A DNA stretch of 5,349 nt from an uncultured Nitrospina sp. (GTDB lineage Bacteria > Nitrospinota > Nitrospinia > Nitrospinales > VA-1): NCBI GenBank assembly GCA_950072225.1, contig CATMOP010000165.1, positions 1 to 5,349 of the forward strand, in the 5' to 3' direction. The number at the start of each line of letters is the position of its first letter. Position 1 is the stretch's first letter. Positions 1-5,349 of this stretch are shown one piece after another. The notes under the pieces were generated by a model that made no database searches, was not told where the DNA came from, and saw only the letters and a list, made by a program, of their open reading frames with translations. The translations under genes and the position numbers were made by a program.

Positions 1-2856
1 ATCAAAAGTGATCCAGTTCCAGGCAGCGGCCATGGCCTGGGCATTCGGCACTTTCCATTCCTGGAGGATTTCAAGAATATTCCTGCGTTGGAACCAGTTG
101 TTCCAGGTGACTCCCAGAAACGAACCGGAAACCGCCAACGCCACCGTCAGCATAACAATGAATGGCCTGAGAAATGAGGAAAACAAGGCCACAAGCAGCA
201 GATAGATGAAACCTAACGCATAGGCAAAACTATTCATCAATGATTTTTCGGTAGAGGCCAGTTCATCGGCGGAACCGCCGATACGCAGTCCGTATTCTTC
301 ACCAAGATTTTTTCTTGCGTCAACCAATGCTTCCTCGTCAACCCGGTCGATGACCAACTGCATGGCAATATCTTTTTTCACCTGCACTCGTAGCTTGATC
401 GCCCGTTCCGTTCCAATATGGTCAATGCGTGCAGGGCCCGCATCGATTTTTATATCGACCAGATGCCCGAGGTGGGTCATCATGCCTTCATCAGTCCATA
501 CCGGCAAAGAACGGTAGTCTTCCAGTCCCAGTTTATTGGCGTCTTTTTTCTGTACCAGGATAAAGTCGATGGGTTCGCCCTGATCGTTGAACTCACCCAA
601 ATATTTACCGGCATTGAGAGACTCAATAATATCTCCGATCTCATTCATACCCATATCCAGCCGGGCCGCATCTTCACGCCGGGGAATGAACCCAAGCTCC
701 GGATTACCAAATTTAAATTCCGGCCGGACCGAGTGCACCCCCTTTATTCCAGAAATTTTTCCGATCAAATCCAGAGCGTTGCTTTTCAGTTTCAACATAT
801 CCGGCCCGGTAATTTCCACTTCAAAGGTTTTATTGGCTGACCGGAAAATGGGTCTCTGCATGGCAAAGGCAAAACGGTATCCGGGAATTTCAAAAATCTC
901 CCGGCCCATTTCCCTGGATTTAACCGCCATCTTCACTTCGCCCCGCTGGCCTGCGGCCAGTTCCTTTTCGATGATGGCTCCGCCTCCATTGAAACGAGAC
1001 GAAAAAACCAGGAAGTTGCGGTTGACATCTTCCATTGCCACAATCTTTTTTTCATATTCAGCCATGTATCGCATATTTGTTTCCACGGGCGTTCCTGCCA
1101 CCGGTTCGATGAGCATGAACACCATGTCCACATTTCCATAAGGAAGATAATCCTTTTCCGGCAGGGTCTTGACGCTATACCACAACATCCATCCCACACA
1201 AGCGATGACAAGTACCCTGAAAAGAATACTGGGGGGAGAATTGCGGAGCATCCATTCCATGAGCCCGGAATAGGCATCACTCATCTTCTTACCCATCAGG
1301 ACGATTGGCTTGAACAGCGTGCGGTGGAAAAATCCCGGCCGGTATTCTTCTCCCGGCTTAAGATGGATCAACAGCGTGGTCAAAGTCGGAATAACAGTGA
1401 TGGACACTAACAAAGACAAGGCGATGCTGGTGCTAATGGTAATAGCGATATCGCGGAACATTTGTCCCGCTTCTTCCTGAATAAACACGATGGGAATAAA
1501 AACAGCCAAGGTCGTCAGCGTTGAGGCCAGCACCGCTCCCCATACTTCCGAAGCTCCATCGTAAGCGGCCTTGAAAACACCCTTTCTCATTGTGAGGTGA
1601 CGATAAATATTTTCCAGCACCACAATCGAGTTATCAACCACCATACCGACGGCAAAAGCCATGCCCGCAAGGGAAATGATATTTATGCTTCGTCCAAGAA
1701 GTTTAAGAACGATAAATACGGAAATCAGGCTCACAGGAATGCTGATCGCCACAATTAACAACGACCGCGCAGACCCCAAAAACAGCAGTAGGACCGCCAC
1801 TGCCAGAACCGCTCCAAGAGCCAGGTTCGATTTCACCAACCGTATGGCCTCGTTGATATAGTCCACCTCCTGGTAAACGATTTTCAAATTGATAGGGATT
1901 CCCCGGTTCAACAATTCCTGGTTTAGTTCCTCCACTCTTTTGGCGGCCAGGTTACAGGTTTCCACCACATTGGCTCCGGCCTTGCGAATCACGCCGAAAG
2001 CATTGGACAAGTTACCGCTGATGCGGACCAGGGAAGAGGTCCGTTTATAGCCGTCCACCACCGTAGCAAAATCTTTCACTCTGATAGTTTTGTCACCATC
2101 CCGCTTGATAACCGTATCGAGAATATCTTGCGGATTGAGAAACTCTCCCAAGGCGCGGACGGTATAGGAACGGTTGTCTTCATCGTGAAATCCGGCACGG
2201 GTATTCTGGTTTTCCTCTGATAGCTGGTCTATCACTTCCTTGTAGGTCACATGCAAACGGGCCATGCTGTAGGGATCAAACTCGACCCGCATTTCCCTAT
2301 CTTCACCACCAAAATGCCAGACATCTGCAATGCCCTTTACCCGCCGGAGAGCAGGGACAATCATATCCTCACCGATCTTGTACATATAATTCTGATCGAG
2401 ATCGGGCATTTTCTCATTGGGCTTGTCCAATACGATCCACATGATAGGACTGGAGTTGTCGCTCGAAATGGATCTCAGGGTTGGTTTGTCTGCATTGACA
2501 GGCAGGTCTTTAACTTGCTGAAGCTTGTTGTTGACATCAAGCACCGCCAGGTTTTTATCGATTCCCCATTCAAACTCCAGGTTGATGGTGCTCAATCCAT
2601 GCTGGCTGGTGGAAGTCATTTTTTTCATGCCTTCCACCGATTCGAGTTGGTCTTCCAGCCGACGCGTGATATTTCGCTCCACCTCATCGGGAGAAAGTCC
2701 CAGGTACTCGGTTTTGACTTCAATTTCGGGCTTATCGATGGTAGGGGCCAACTGCCGAGGAAGGGTCTGGAAACATAAGACACCAACTACAACTGCCATA
2801 ACGATGATTACCGTAACCGTGTGATAGTTGCGGATAGACTGGTCAATAAGTTTCAT
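1..2856 (-). CDS. RND-family efflux transporter permease subunit (AcrB/HAE-1-like), 3' end cut by window
   Basis: Inner-membrane proton-driven pump of the ACR_tran (AcrB-like) family, expected to work with the adaptor encoded just upstream. My translation gives 952 residues without a stop; the family usually has about 1,020-1,100, so TM10-TM12 lie outside. TM1 is at about 13-32, followed by the first porter domain with family-typical LSPDEVE (62-68) and LEFEWGID (113-120). TM2-TM6 lie at about 344-498; TM4 carries GMVVDNSIVVLEN (404-416). TM7 is at about 543-562, the second porter domain at about 565-872, TM8 at 875-892 and TM9 at 897-916. The TM4 aspartate pair of AcrB (D407-D408) is Asp408-Asn409 here. 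Residues 917-952 form an unusual Trp-rich stretch. The ATG overlaps the adaptor stop (TGATG) and has no clear Shine-Dalgarno, so translation is probably coupled. The family call is firm. The substrate is unknown; the TM4 motif fits multidrug/hydrophobe pumps better than CzcA-type metal pumps. Confidence 0.95.
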   Translation of the reverse strand, partial: MKLIDQSIRNYHTVTVIIVMAVVVGVLCFQTLPRQLAPTIDKPEIEVKTEYLGLSPDEVERNITRRLEDQLESVEGMKKMTSTSQHGLSTINLEFEWGIDKNLAVLDVNNKLQQVKDLPVNADKPTLRSISSDNSSPIMWIVLDKPNEKMPDLDQNYMYKIGEDMIVPALRRVKGIADVWHFGGEDREMRVEFDPYSMARLHVTYKEVIDQLSEENQNTRAGFHDEDNRSYTVRALGEFLNPQDILDTVIKRDGDKTIRVKDFATVVDGYKRTSSLVRISGNLSNAFGVIRKAGANVVETCNLAAKRVEELNQELLNRGIPINLKIVYQEVDYINEAIRLVKSNLALGAVLAVAVLLLFLGSARSLLIVAISIPVSLISVFIVLKLLGRSINIISLAGMAFAVGMVVDNSIVVLENIYRHLTMRKGVFKAAYDGASEVWGAVLASTLTTLAVFIPIVFIQEEAGQMFRDIAITISTSIALSLLVSITVIPTLTTLLIHLKPGEEYRPGFFHRTLFKPIVLMGKKMSDAYSGLMEWMLRNSPPSILFRVLVIACVGWMLWYSVKTLPEKDYLPYGNVDMVFMLIEPVAGTPVETNMRYMAEYEKKIVAMEDVNRNFLVFSSRFNGGGAIIEKELAAGQRGEVKMAVKSREMGREIFEIPGYRFAFAMQRPIFRSANKTFEVEITGPDMLKLKSNALDLIGKISGIKGVHSVRPEFKFGNPELGFIPRREDAARLDMGMNEIGDIIESLNAGKYLGEFNDQGEPIDFILVQKKDANKLGLEDYRSLPVWTDEGMMTHLGHLVDIKIDAGPARIDHIGTERAIKLRVQVKKDIAMQLVIDRVDEEALVDARKNLGEEYGLRIGGSADELASTEKSLMNSFAYALGFIYLLLVALFSSFLRPFIVMLTVALAVSGSFLGVTWNNWFQRRNILEILQEWKVPNAQAMAAAWNWITFD

Positions 2857-4241
2857 CAGGTTTTCGGAGTTTTTGCAGGGTCTTCAGAAGGCTTGCCGTC
2901 TTTCGATGCAGAGTTGAACGAAGCTTTCGACTTCGGTTCCGCTTCCAGGTTGGTAATAAACACTTTCACACCCGGAAATACCGCACCGGAGCCCCGCAGG
3001 ATGAGATCCGTTTCCGGCTTTAACTGGTGGGTGAAATCTTCGATCTCGACAAAATCATTCCGCTCCTTAAAAGCCCTGACCGGAACTTTATGGGCCTTGC
3101 TGTTTTTGACGACATAGACAACAGTCCCTTGCTCGGAAATGACCAGGGATACGGCCGGGACATGTAACACATTTTTACGAATGCCAAAATTCAAGGTGCT
3201 TTCCAGCGTCAGCCCGGGGAACAGAGAAGGGTTGGGATCGGGCAAATCGATTTGCACCTTGATATTACCGGAGAAAATGTTCGCGTCGGGAATGACCCGG
3301 ATGAGCCGCTGGAGGTTTCTATTCTGCTCAAACTTCAAACCCAGTTCTCGCGCCAGAAACCGTGCCGCCTTGAGTTTTTTTAATTTATTCCTGTAGCTCT
3401 GCGGCATTTCCAGAACCGCTTTCAAACGGGAGGAACCAATCATTCTCACGATAGGGGTTCCCGCCTCGGCAAAAGCACCTTGCTCAATTTCCTTGGCGAT
3501 GATGACCCCTGCAAAAGGAGCTTTGATATTTACCTTTGAAAGATTCAGTGCCGCCACTGCGACCCGTTTTCGGATCGCCTGCATATCCGACTCGAGTTTT
3601 TCAATATCTTCATTACGAGCTTTCATCCCGGCGGCCAGTTCCGCCTTGCTGGCCTTCAAAAACTCATCGGCCTGGCGGACCTTATCTTTGGCAGAGTCGA
3701 GCGCCGACTGCGACAAAACCTTTTCCCCAACCAGCCTTTGGGTACGGTCCAATTCGATATGGGCCAGGTTCAAGGTGCTTTCGGCGGCTTTCATTCTGGC
3801 TTCCAGCCGCTGCTTATCTTCCTGGCGCAATCCTCCCTGGGCTTTCTGATATTCCTTTTGCACGGATGAGAGATCTGCACGCAATCTTTCGTGAATCAGT
3901 TCAAATTCCCTCGGGTCGATCTGTGCCAACAAATCTCCGACCTTCACCTTCATGCCTTCTTCAACCGCAATCCGAGTAATTTTTCCCCGGACTTCGGAAT
4001 TGATCACCACCCTCTTCTCGGCCTGGATATTTCCTACCGTGCGCACTTCGTCCGCCACATCTATGGTAACAATTTTTCCCACTTGCACCGGGAGCGCAAA
4101 CTCTTTCTTTTTTATCGGCTGGACATTATCTTCGGGGGAAGAACAGGAGGCCAGCAGAAAAATCAAAAGGAAAAATAGGACAACAGGATGATTTAATCTG
4201 TGAAACGAAACTCTGATATAATCCCCCTCCAAACAGGGCAT
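2856..4241 (-). CDS. RND efflux periplasmic adaptor (membrane fusion protein), lipoprotein
   Basis: AcrA/HlyD-like adaptor that bridges the inner-membrane permease and an outer-membrane channel. Numbering from the longest possible start (ATG at 4304, 482 aa), a hydrophobic segment at 40-52 ends in lipobox L51-A-S-C54. The first lipoyl half is at about 98-131 (GKITRIAVEEGMKVKVGDLL). A Lys/Glu/Ala-rich coiled-coil hairpin spans 132-256, and the second lipoyl half 257-289 includes IKAPFAGVI. Beta-barrel and membrane-proximal domains follow to about 452, then a hydrophilic Ser/Lys/Pro tail of 30 residues. I chose Met22 (ATG at 4241, 461 aa). The 4304 ATG lies only 2 bp from the opposing methyltransferase start and would give a 39-residue leader before the signal core. 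A candidate promoter at 4270-4298 would start transcription just upstream of 4241. An AUC at 4217-4215 behind a strong Shine-Dalgarno is a third option. Ser at +2 after the lipid Cys would favour outer-membrane sorting under the E. coli rule. The family call is firm; the exact start is uncertain. Confidence 0.93.
   Translation of the reverse strand: MPCLEGDYIRVSFHRLNHPVVLFFLLIFLLASCSSPEDNVQPIKKKEFALPVQVGKIVTIDVADEVRTVGNIQAEKRVVINSEVRGKITRIAVEEGMKVKVGDLLAQIDPREFELIHERLRADLSSVQKEYQKAQGGLRQEDKQRLEARMKAAESTLNLAHIELDRTQRLVGEKVLSQSALDSAKDKVRQADEFLKASKAELAAGMKARNEDIEKLESDMQAIRKRVAVAALNLSKVNIKAPFAGVIIAKEIEQGAFAEAGTPIVRMIGSSRLKAVLEMPQSYRNKLKKLKAARFLARELGLKFEQNRNLQRLIRVIPDANIFSGNIKVQIDLPDPNPSLFPGLTLESTLNFGIRKNVLHVPAVSLVISEQGTVVYVVKNSKAHKVPVRAFKERNDFVEIEDFTHQLKPETDLILRGSGAVFPGVKVFITNLEAEPKSKASFNSASKDGKPSEDPAKTPKT
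4143..4184 (-). other. Lipoprotein signal peptide core and lipobox of the adaptor
   Basis: These codons encode a hydrophobic run rich in Leu, Phe, Val and Ile followed by Leu-Ala-Ser-Cys. That is a canonical lipobox for signal peptidase II, with the Cys codon at 4145-4143. The residues before the run include Arg and His, giving the positive n-region expected of an export signal. The mature protein would be lipid-anchored at this Cys and project into the periplasm. The sequence directly shows the motif; lipidation is inferred. Confidence 0.85.
4214..4222 (+). promoter_or_regulatory. Extended -10 promoter for the divergent methyltransferase
   Basis: TGATATAAT is an exact extended -10 (TGnTATAAT). 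The -35 region 17-18 bases upstream (around 4193-4199, TTAATCT) is poor, as is typical of extended -10 promoters. Transcription would start near 4229 and give a leader of about 77 bases before the ATG at 4307. The element lies inside the adaptor coding region, so the two transcription units would overlap at their 5' ends. Confidence 0.55.
4223..4230 (-). promoter_or_regulatory. Shine-Dalgarno-like GGAGGGGG inside the adaptor 5' region
   Basis: The minus strand reads GGAGGGGG, a near-ideal anti-16S match. No ATG, GTG or TTG lies at a usual distance after it. The in-frame codon six bases after GGAGGGG is ATC (4217-4215). Starting there would give a compact signal peptide, (M)RVSFHRLNHP plus the hydrophobic core, with the lipid Cys at position 25. 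It may be chance, since the bases encode Leu-Glu-Gly-Asp in the longer forms, or it may mark the real start. Confidence 0.35.
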
Positions 4242-4269
4242 TCTTTTATAGTAAGGCTTTGAAATAATT

Positions 4270-4298
4270 ATCCTATAGAAGTCATCAAGGGTTTTCAA
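4270..4298 (-). promoter_or_regulatory. Candidate sigma70-type promoter for the efflux operon
   Basis: On the minus strand TTGAAA (4298-4293, five of six to TTGACA) is followed after 17 bases by TAGGAT (4275-4270, four of six to TATAAT). Transcription would begin near 4263, leaving a leader of about 22 bases before the ATG at 4241 and placing the 4304 ATG outside the transcript. It is the best spaced pair I found upstream of the adaptor. The -10 is weak, so this is a moderate call. Confidence 0.45.
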
Positions 4299-4306
4299 AC
4301 ACATTC

Positions 4307-5212
4307 ATGGGCCACTCAGAATCGCAAAACTATCCGCTTGACCAGTTCGACTACCAGTTGCTGGATACCGGATCGTTCCAGAAGTTGGAACAAATTGGAC
4401 CCTACCGTTTCATCCGCCCTGCCCCTCAGGCCATCTGGCCCAAGTCCCTTTCGCCTGATGAATGGAAAAAGGCAGAAGGAGAATACAAATATTTTAAAGG
4501 CAAAGAAACAGGTGGAGAATGGAAGTTTTTCACCCAGCTCCCTAAGGAAGGATGGAATCTTCAGTTTCGCCACCTCGTCTTCAAAATTCAACCCACAGGC
4601 TTCGGCCATATCGGAATTTTTCCTGAACAAGCCCTCAACTGGCTGTGGATCATGGATCAGCTTAAACAGCTTAACGGCACAAAAATACAAGTACTTAATG
4701 TTTTTGGCTATACCGGTGCCAGCACTCTGGCGGCGGCCTCAGCCGGTGCCCATGTCACCCATATTGACGCGTCCAAGGCCTCGGTCACCTGGGCCAGGAA
4801 CAATCTGGAACTTTCCGGGTTGGGTGATAAACCGGTACGCTGGGTTGTCGATGACGCGATGAAATATATGCAAAGAGAACACCGGCGCGGAAAAAAATAT
4901 GACGCGATTATCATGGACCCACCCTCTTTTGGCAGAGGTCCTAATGGAGAAGTATGGAAAATCGAAAACAAGCTGTCAGAATTTATGGAAGCCTGCCGGA
5001 ACATCCTCAGCGATTCCCCGGTATTTTTGCTTTTCACCACGCATTCGCCCGGATTTTCCGCCCTGACTCTCGAAAATATGATGCGGACCTATCTCCCTTC
5101 ACATAAGAAAGGCATATTCGAAACCGGAGAAATGTTCATCCCGGATTTGTCATCCGGACTCAACCTGCCCAGCGGTTTCTTCGCCCGCTGGGCGGCTAAC
5201 AGCCGCGGGTGA
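4307..5212 (+). CDS. Class I SAM-dependent methyltransferase, RlmI-like (Methyltrans_SAM type), no PUA domain
   Basis: A 301-residue cytoplasmic methyltransferase with a Rossmann-type SAM fold, related to the COG1092/RlmI group. The N-terminal part has family-typical YQLLDTGSFQKLEQIGPYRFIRP (in 16-38) and QAIWP (41-45), then GIFPEQALNW (103-112). Motif I is VLNVFGYTGAS (129-139). The acidic end of beta-2, expected to bind the SAM ribose, is D154 in HIDASK. D182-D183 follow, and motif IV is MDPPSFGRG (203-211), then EVWK. RlmI itself is near 400 residues with an N-terminal PUA domain; that domain is absent, but the motifs and C-terminus look complete, so this is a short subfamily and not a truncation. 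It is the only ATG before residue 116, and an in-frame stop at 4265-4267 limits upstream extension. Its Shine-Dalgarno is weak (AAGGG, 15 bases away). It is divergent from the efflux operon. The target is probably RNA by family analogy, but nothing here identifies it. Confidence 0.92.
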   Translation: MGHSESQNYPLDQFDYQLLDTGSFQKLEQIGPYRFIRPAPQAIWPKSLSPDEWKKAEGEYKYFKGKETGGEWKFFTQLPKEGWNLQFRHLVFKIQPTGFGHIGIFPEQALNWLWIMDQLKQLNGTKIQVLNVFGYTGASTLAAASAGAHVTHIDASKASVTWARNNLELSGLGDKPVRWVVDDAMKYMQREHRRGKKYDAIIMDPPSFGRGPNGEVWKIENKLSEFMEACRNILSDSPVFLLFTTHSPGFSALTLENMMRTYLPSHKKGIFETGEMFIPDLSSGLNLPSGFFARWAANSRG

Positions 5213-5278
5213 CCAGCGTAACACCCCATTCGAGGCATGAAGAATAATGAAGAGTTACCACACGTGCCCCGCTGGGGT
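5213..5278. repeat. Short inverted repeats flanking the downstream promoter
   Basis: CCAGCG (5213-5218) is the reverse complement of CGCTGG (5270-5275), and ACCCCA (5223-5228) is the reverse complement of TGGGGT (5273-5278). The right-hand arms overlap each other and abut the -10 box, so only one pairing could form at a time. The arms are six bases each and about 45-50 bases apart, which is weak evidence for an operator or structured DNA. Confidence 0.25.
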
Positions 5279-5283
5279 ATAAT
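5255..5283 (+). promoter_or_regulatory. Sigma70-type promoter upstream of a plus-strand gene leaving the window
   Basis: TTACCA (5255-5260, four of six to TTGACA), a 17-base spacer and an exact TATAAT (5278-5283) form a well-spaced promoter. Transcription should begin near 5290, about 32 bases before the proposed TTG start at 5322. It suggests that the next gene is transcribed separately from the methyltransferase. Confidence 0.65.
5266..5278. repeat. Small GC-rich dyad in the promoter spacer
   Basis: CCCC (5267-5270), loop GCT, GGGG (5274-5277) form a four-pair dyad just upstream of the -10. No T-run follows, so it is not a convincing intrinsic terminator for the methyltransferase. The palindrome CACGTG lies beside it at 5261-5266. 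Either could be a protein-binding site in the promoter, but both are short enough to be chance. Confidence 0.3.
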
Positions 5284-5321
5284 GCCGTTCAAATTGCTTA
5301 CTTAAATCAGGAGCTTGGGCA

Positions 5322-5349
5322 TTGGCGTTTTATCAATACCTGAAAGCAC
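5322..5349 (+). CDS. Probable start of a gene cut by the window end, product unknown
   Basis: AGGAG (5309-5313) is a strong Shine-Dalgarno eight bases before a TTG codon. The open frame that follows reads MAFYQYLKA to the window edge, and a good promoter lies 32-60 bases upstream. No ATG is available in this stretch, and an alternative TTG at 5315 sits too close to the Shine-Dalgarno. Nine residues are too few to assign a family. The pattern loosely recalls N-termini of type II secretion GspF proteins, but that is not evidence enough for a call. Confidence 0.5.

Noticed and set aside
418..1141. Plus-strand open frames of 140 and 184 codons at 418-840 and 587-1141
   Set aside because: They lie antisense to the permease, whose minus-strand frame is continuous and matches RND motifs throughout. 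Their translations show no recognisable domain.
933..1280. Minus-strand open frame of 115 codons within the permease
   Set aside because: It is in a different frame from the permease and covers the same bases as TM7 and the second porter domain, which translate sensibly in the main frame. It is a shadow frame, not evidence of a frameshift.
2251..2778. Plus-strand open frame of 175 codons opposite the first porter domain
   Set aside because: The permease frame on the opposite strand carries family motifs here; the plus-strand product has no recognisable features or convincing ribosome site.
1..2856. Metal-exporting (CzcA-like) pump
   Set aside because: TM4 reads VVDNSIVVLEN and not the CzcA-type Asp-Gly motif, and no metal-binding His/Cys/Met cluster or metal-resistance neighbour is visible. 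It cannot be fully excluded without the rest of the gene.
3493..4191. Several overlapping plus-strand frames opposite the adaptor
   Set aside because: They are antisense shadows of the adaptor coiled coil and lipoyl domain; Ala/Leu/Arg/Ser-rich low-complexity translations are what the reverse of such coding sequence gives.
4708..5040. Minus-strand open frame opposite the methyltransferase
   Set aside because: The plus strand here encodes the SAM-binding motifs and the DPPSFG catalytic motif; the antisense frame has no supporting features.
4307..5212. Divergent gene as a TetR/MarR-type regulator of the efflux operon
   Set aside because: The position suggests it, but the protein has methyltransferase motifs and no helix-turn-helix.
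5266..5283. Intrinsic terminator for the methyltransferase
   Set aside because: The CCCC-GCT-GGGG dyad has only four pairs and is followed by TATAATG, not a T-run; the bases fit a promoter better.

Overview
The window comes from a Gram-negative bacterium of moderate GC content. The evidence is a lipoprotein-type periplasmic adaptor encoded next to an RND inner-membrane pump, an arrangement that spans two membranes. No gene here fixes the phylum, and I do not name one. I saw no RNA gene, CRISPR array, insertion sequence or other mobile-element signature.

Positions 1-2856 (minus strand) hold the first 952 codons of an RND efflux permease. I translated the frame through to the window edge and it is open throughout; the gene runs off the left end before TM10. 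Positions 2856-4241 (minus, possibly starting at 4304) hold the matching membrane-fusion (periplasmic adaptor) lipoprotein. Its stop codon overlaps the permease start by one base (TGATG). The order is therefore adaptor then permease, as in acrAB-like operons. No outer-membrane channel or regulator gene lies inside the window.

Positions 4307-5212 (plus) hold a divergent class I SAM-dependent methyltransferase of the RlmI-like type without a PUA domain. About 100 bp around 4210-4305 contain a consensus extended -10 promoter for the methyltransferase and a plausible opposing promoter for the efflux operon. If both are used, the two 5' transcript ends overlap.

Positions 5213-5349 contain a good sigma70-like promoter (TTACCA, 17 bp, TATAAT), short inverted repeats, and a Shine-Dalgarno followed by a TTG that probably starts another plus-strand gene cut by the window end.

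Functionally, adaptor and permease should form two of the three parts of a proton-driven tripartite exporter; its substrate cannot be told from sequence. The methyltransferase looks like an independent housekeeping-type gene. I did not find a clearly new biological system. The points most worth a second look are the divergent start region, the possible non-ATG start of the adaptor, and a tryptophan-rich segment after TM9 of the permease.
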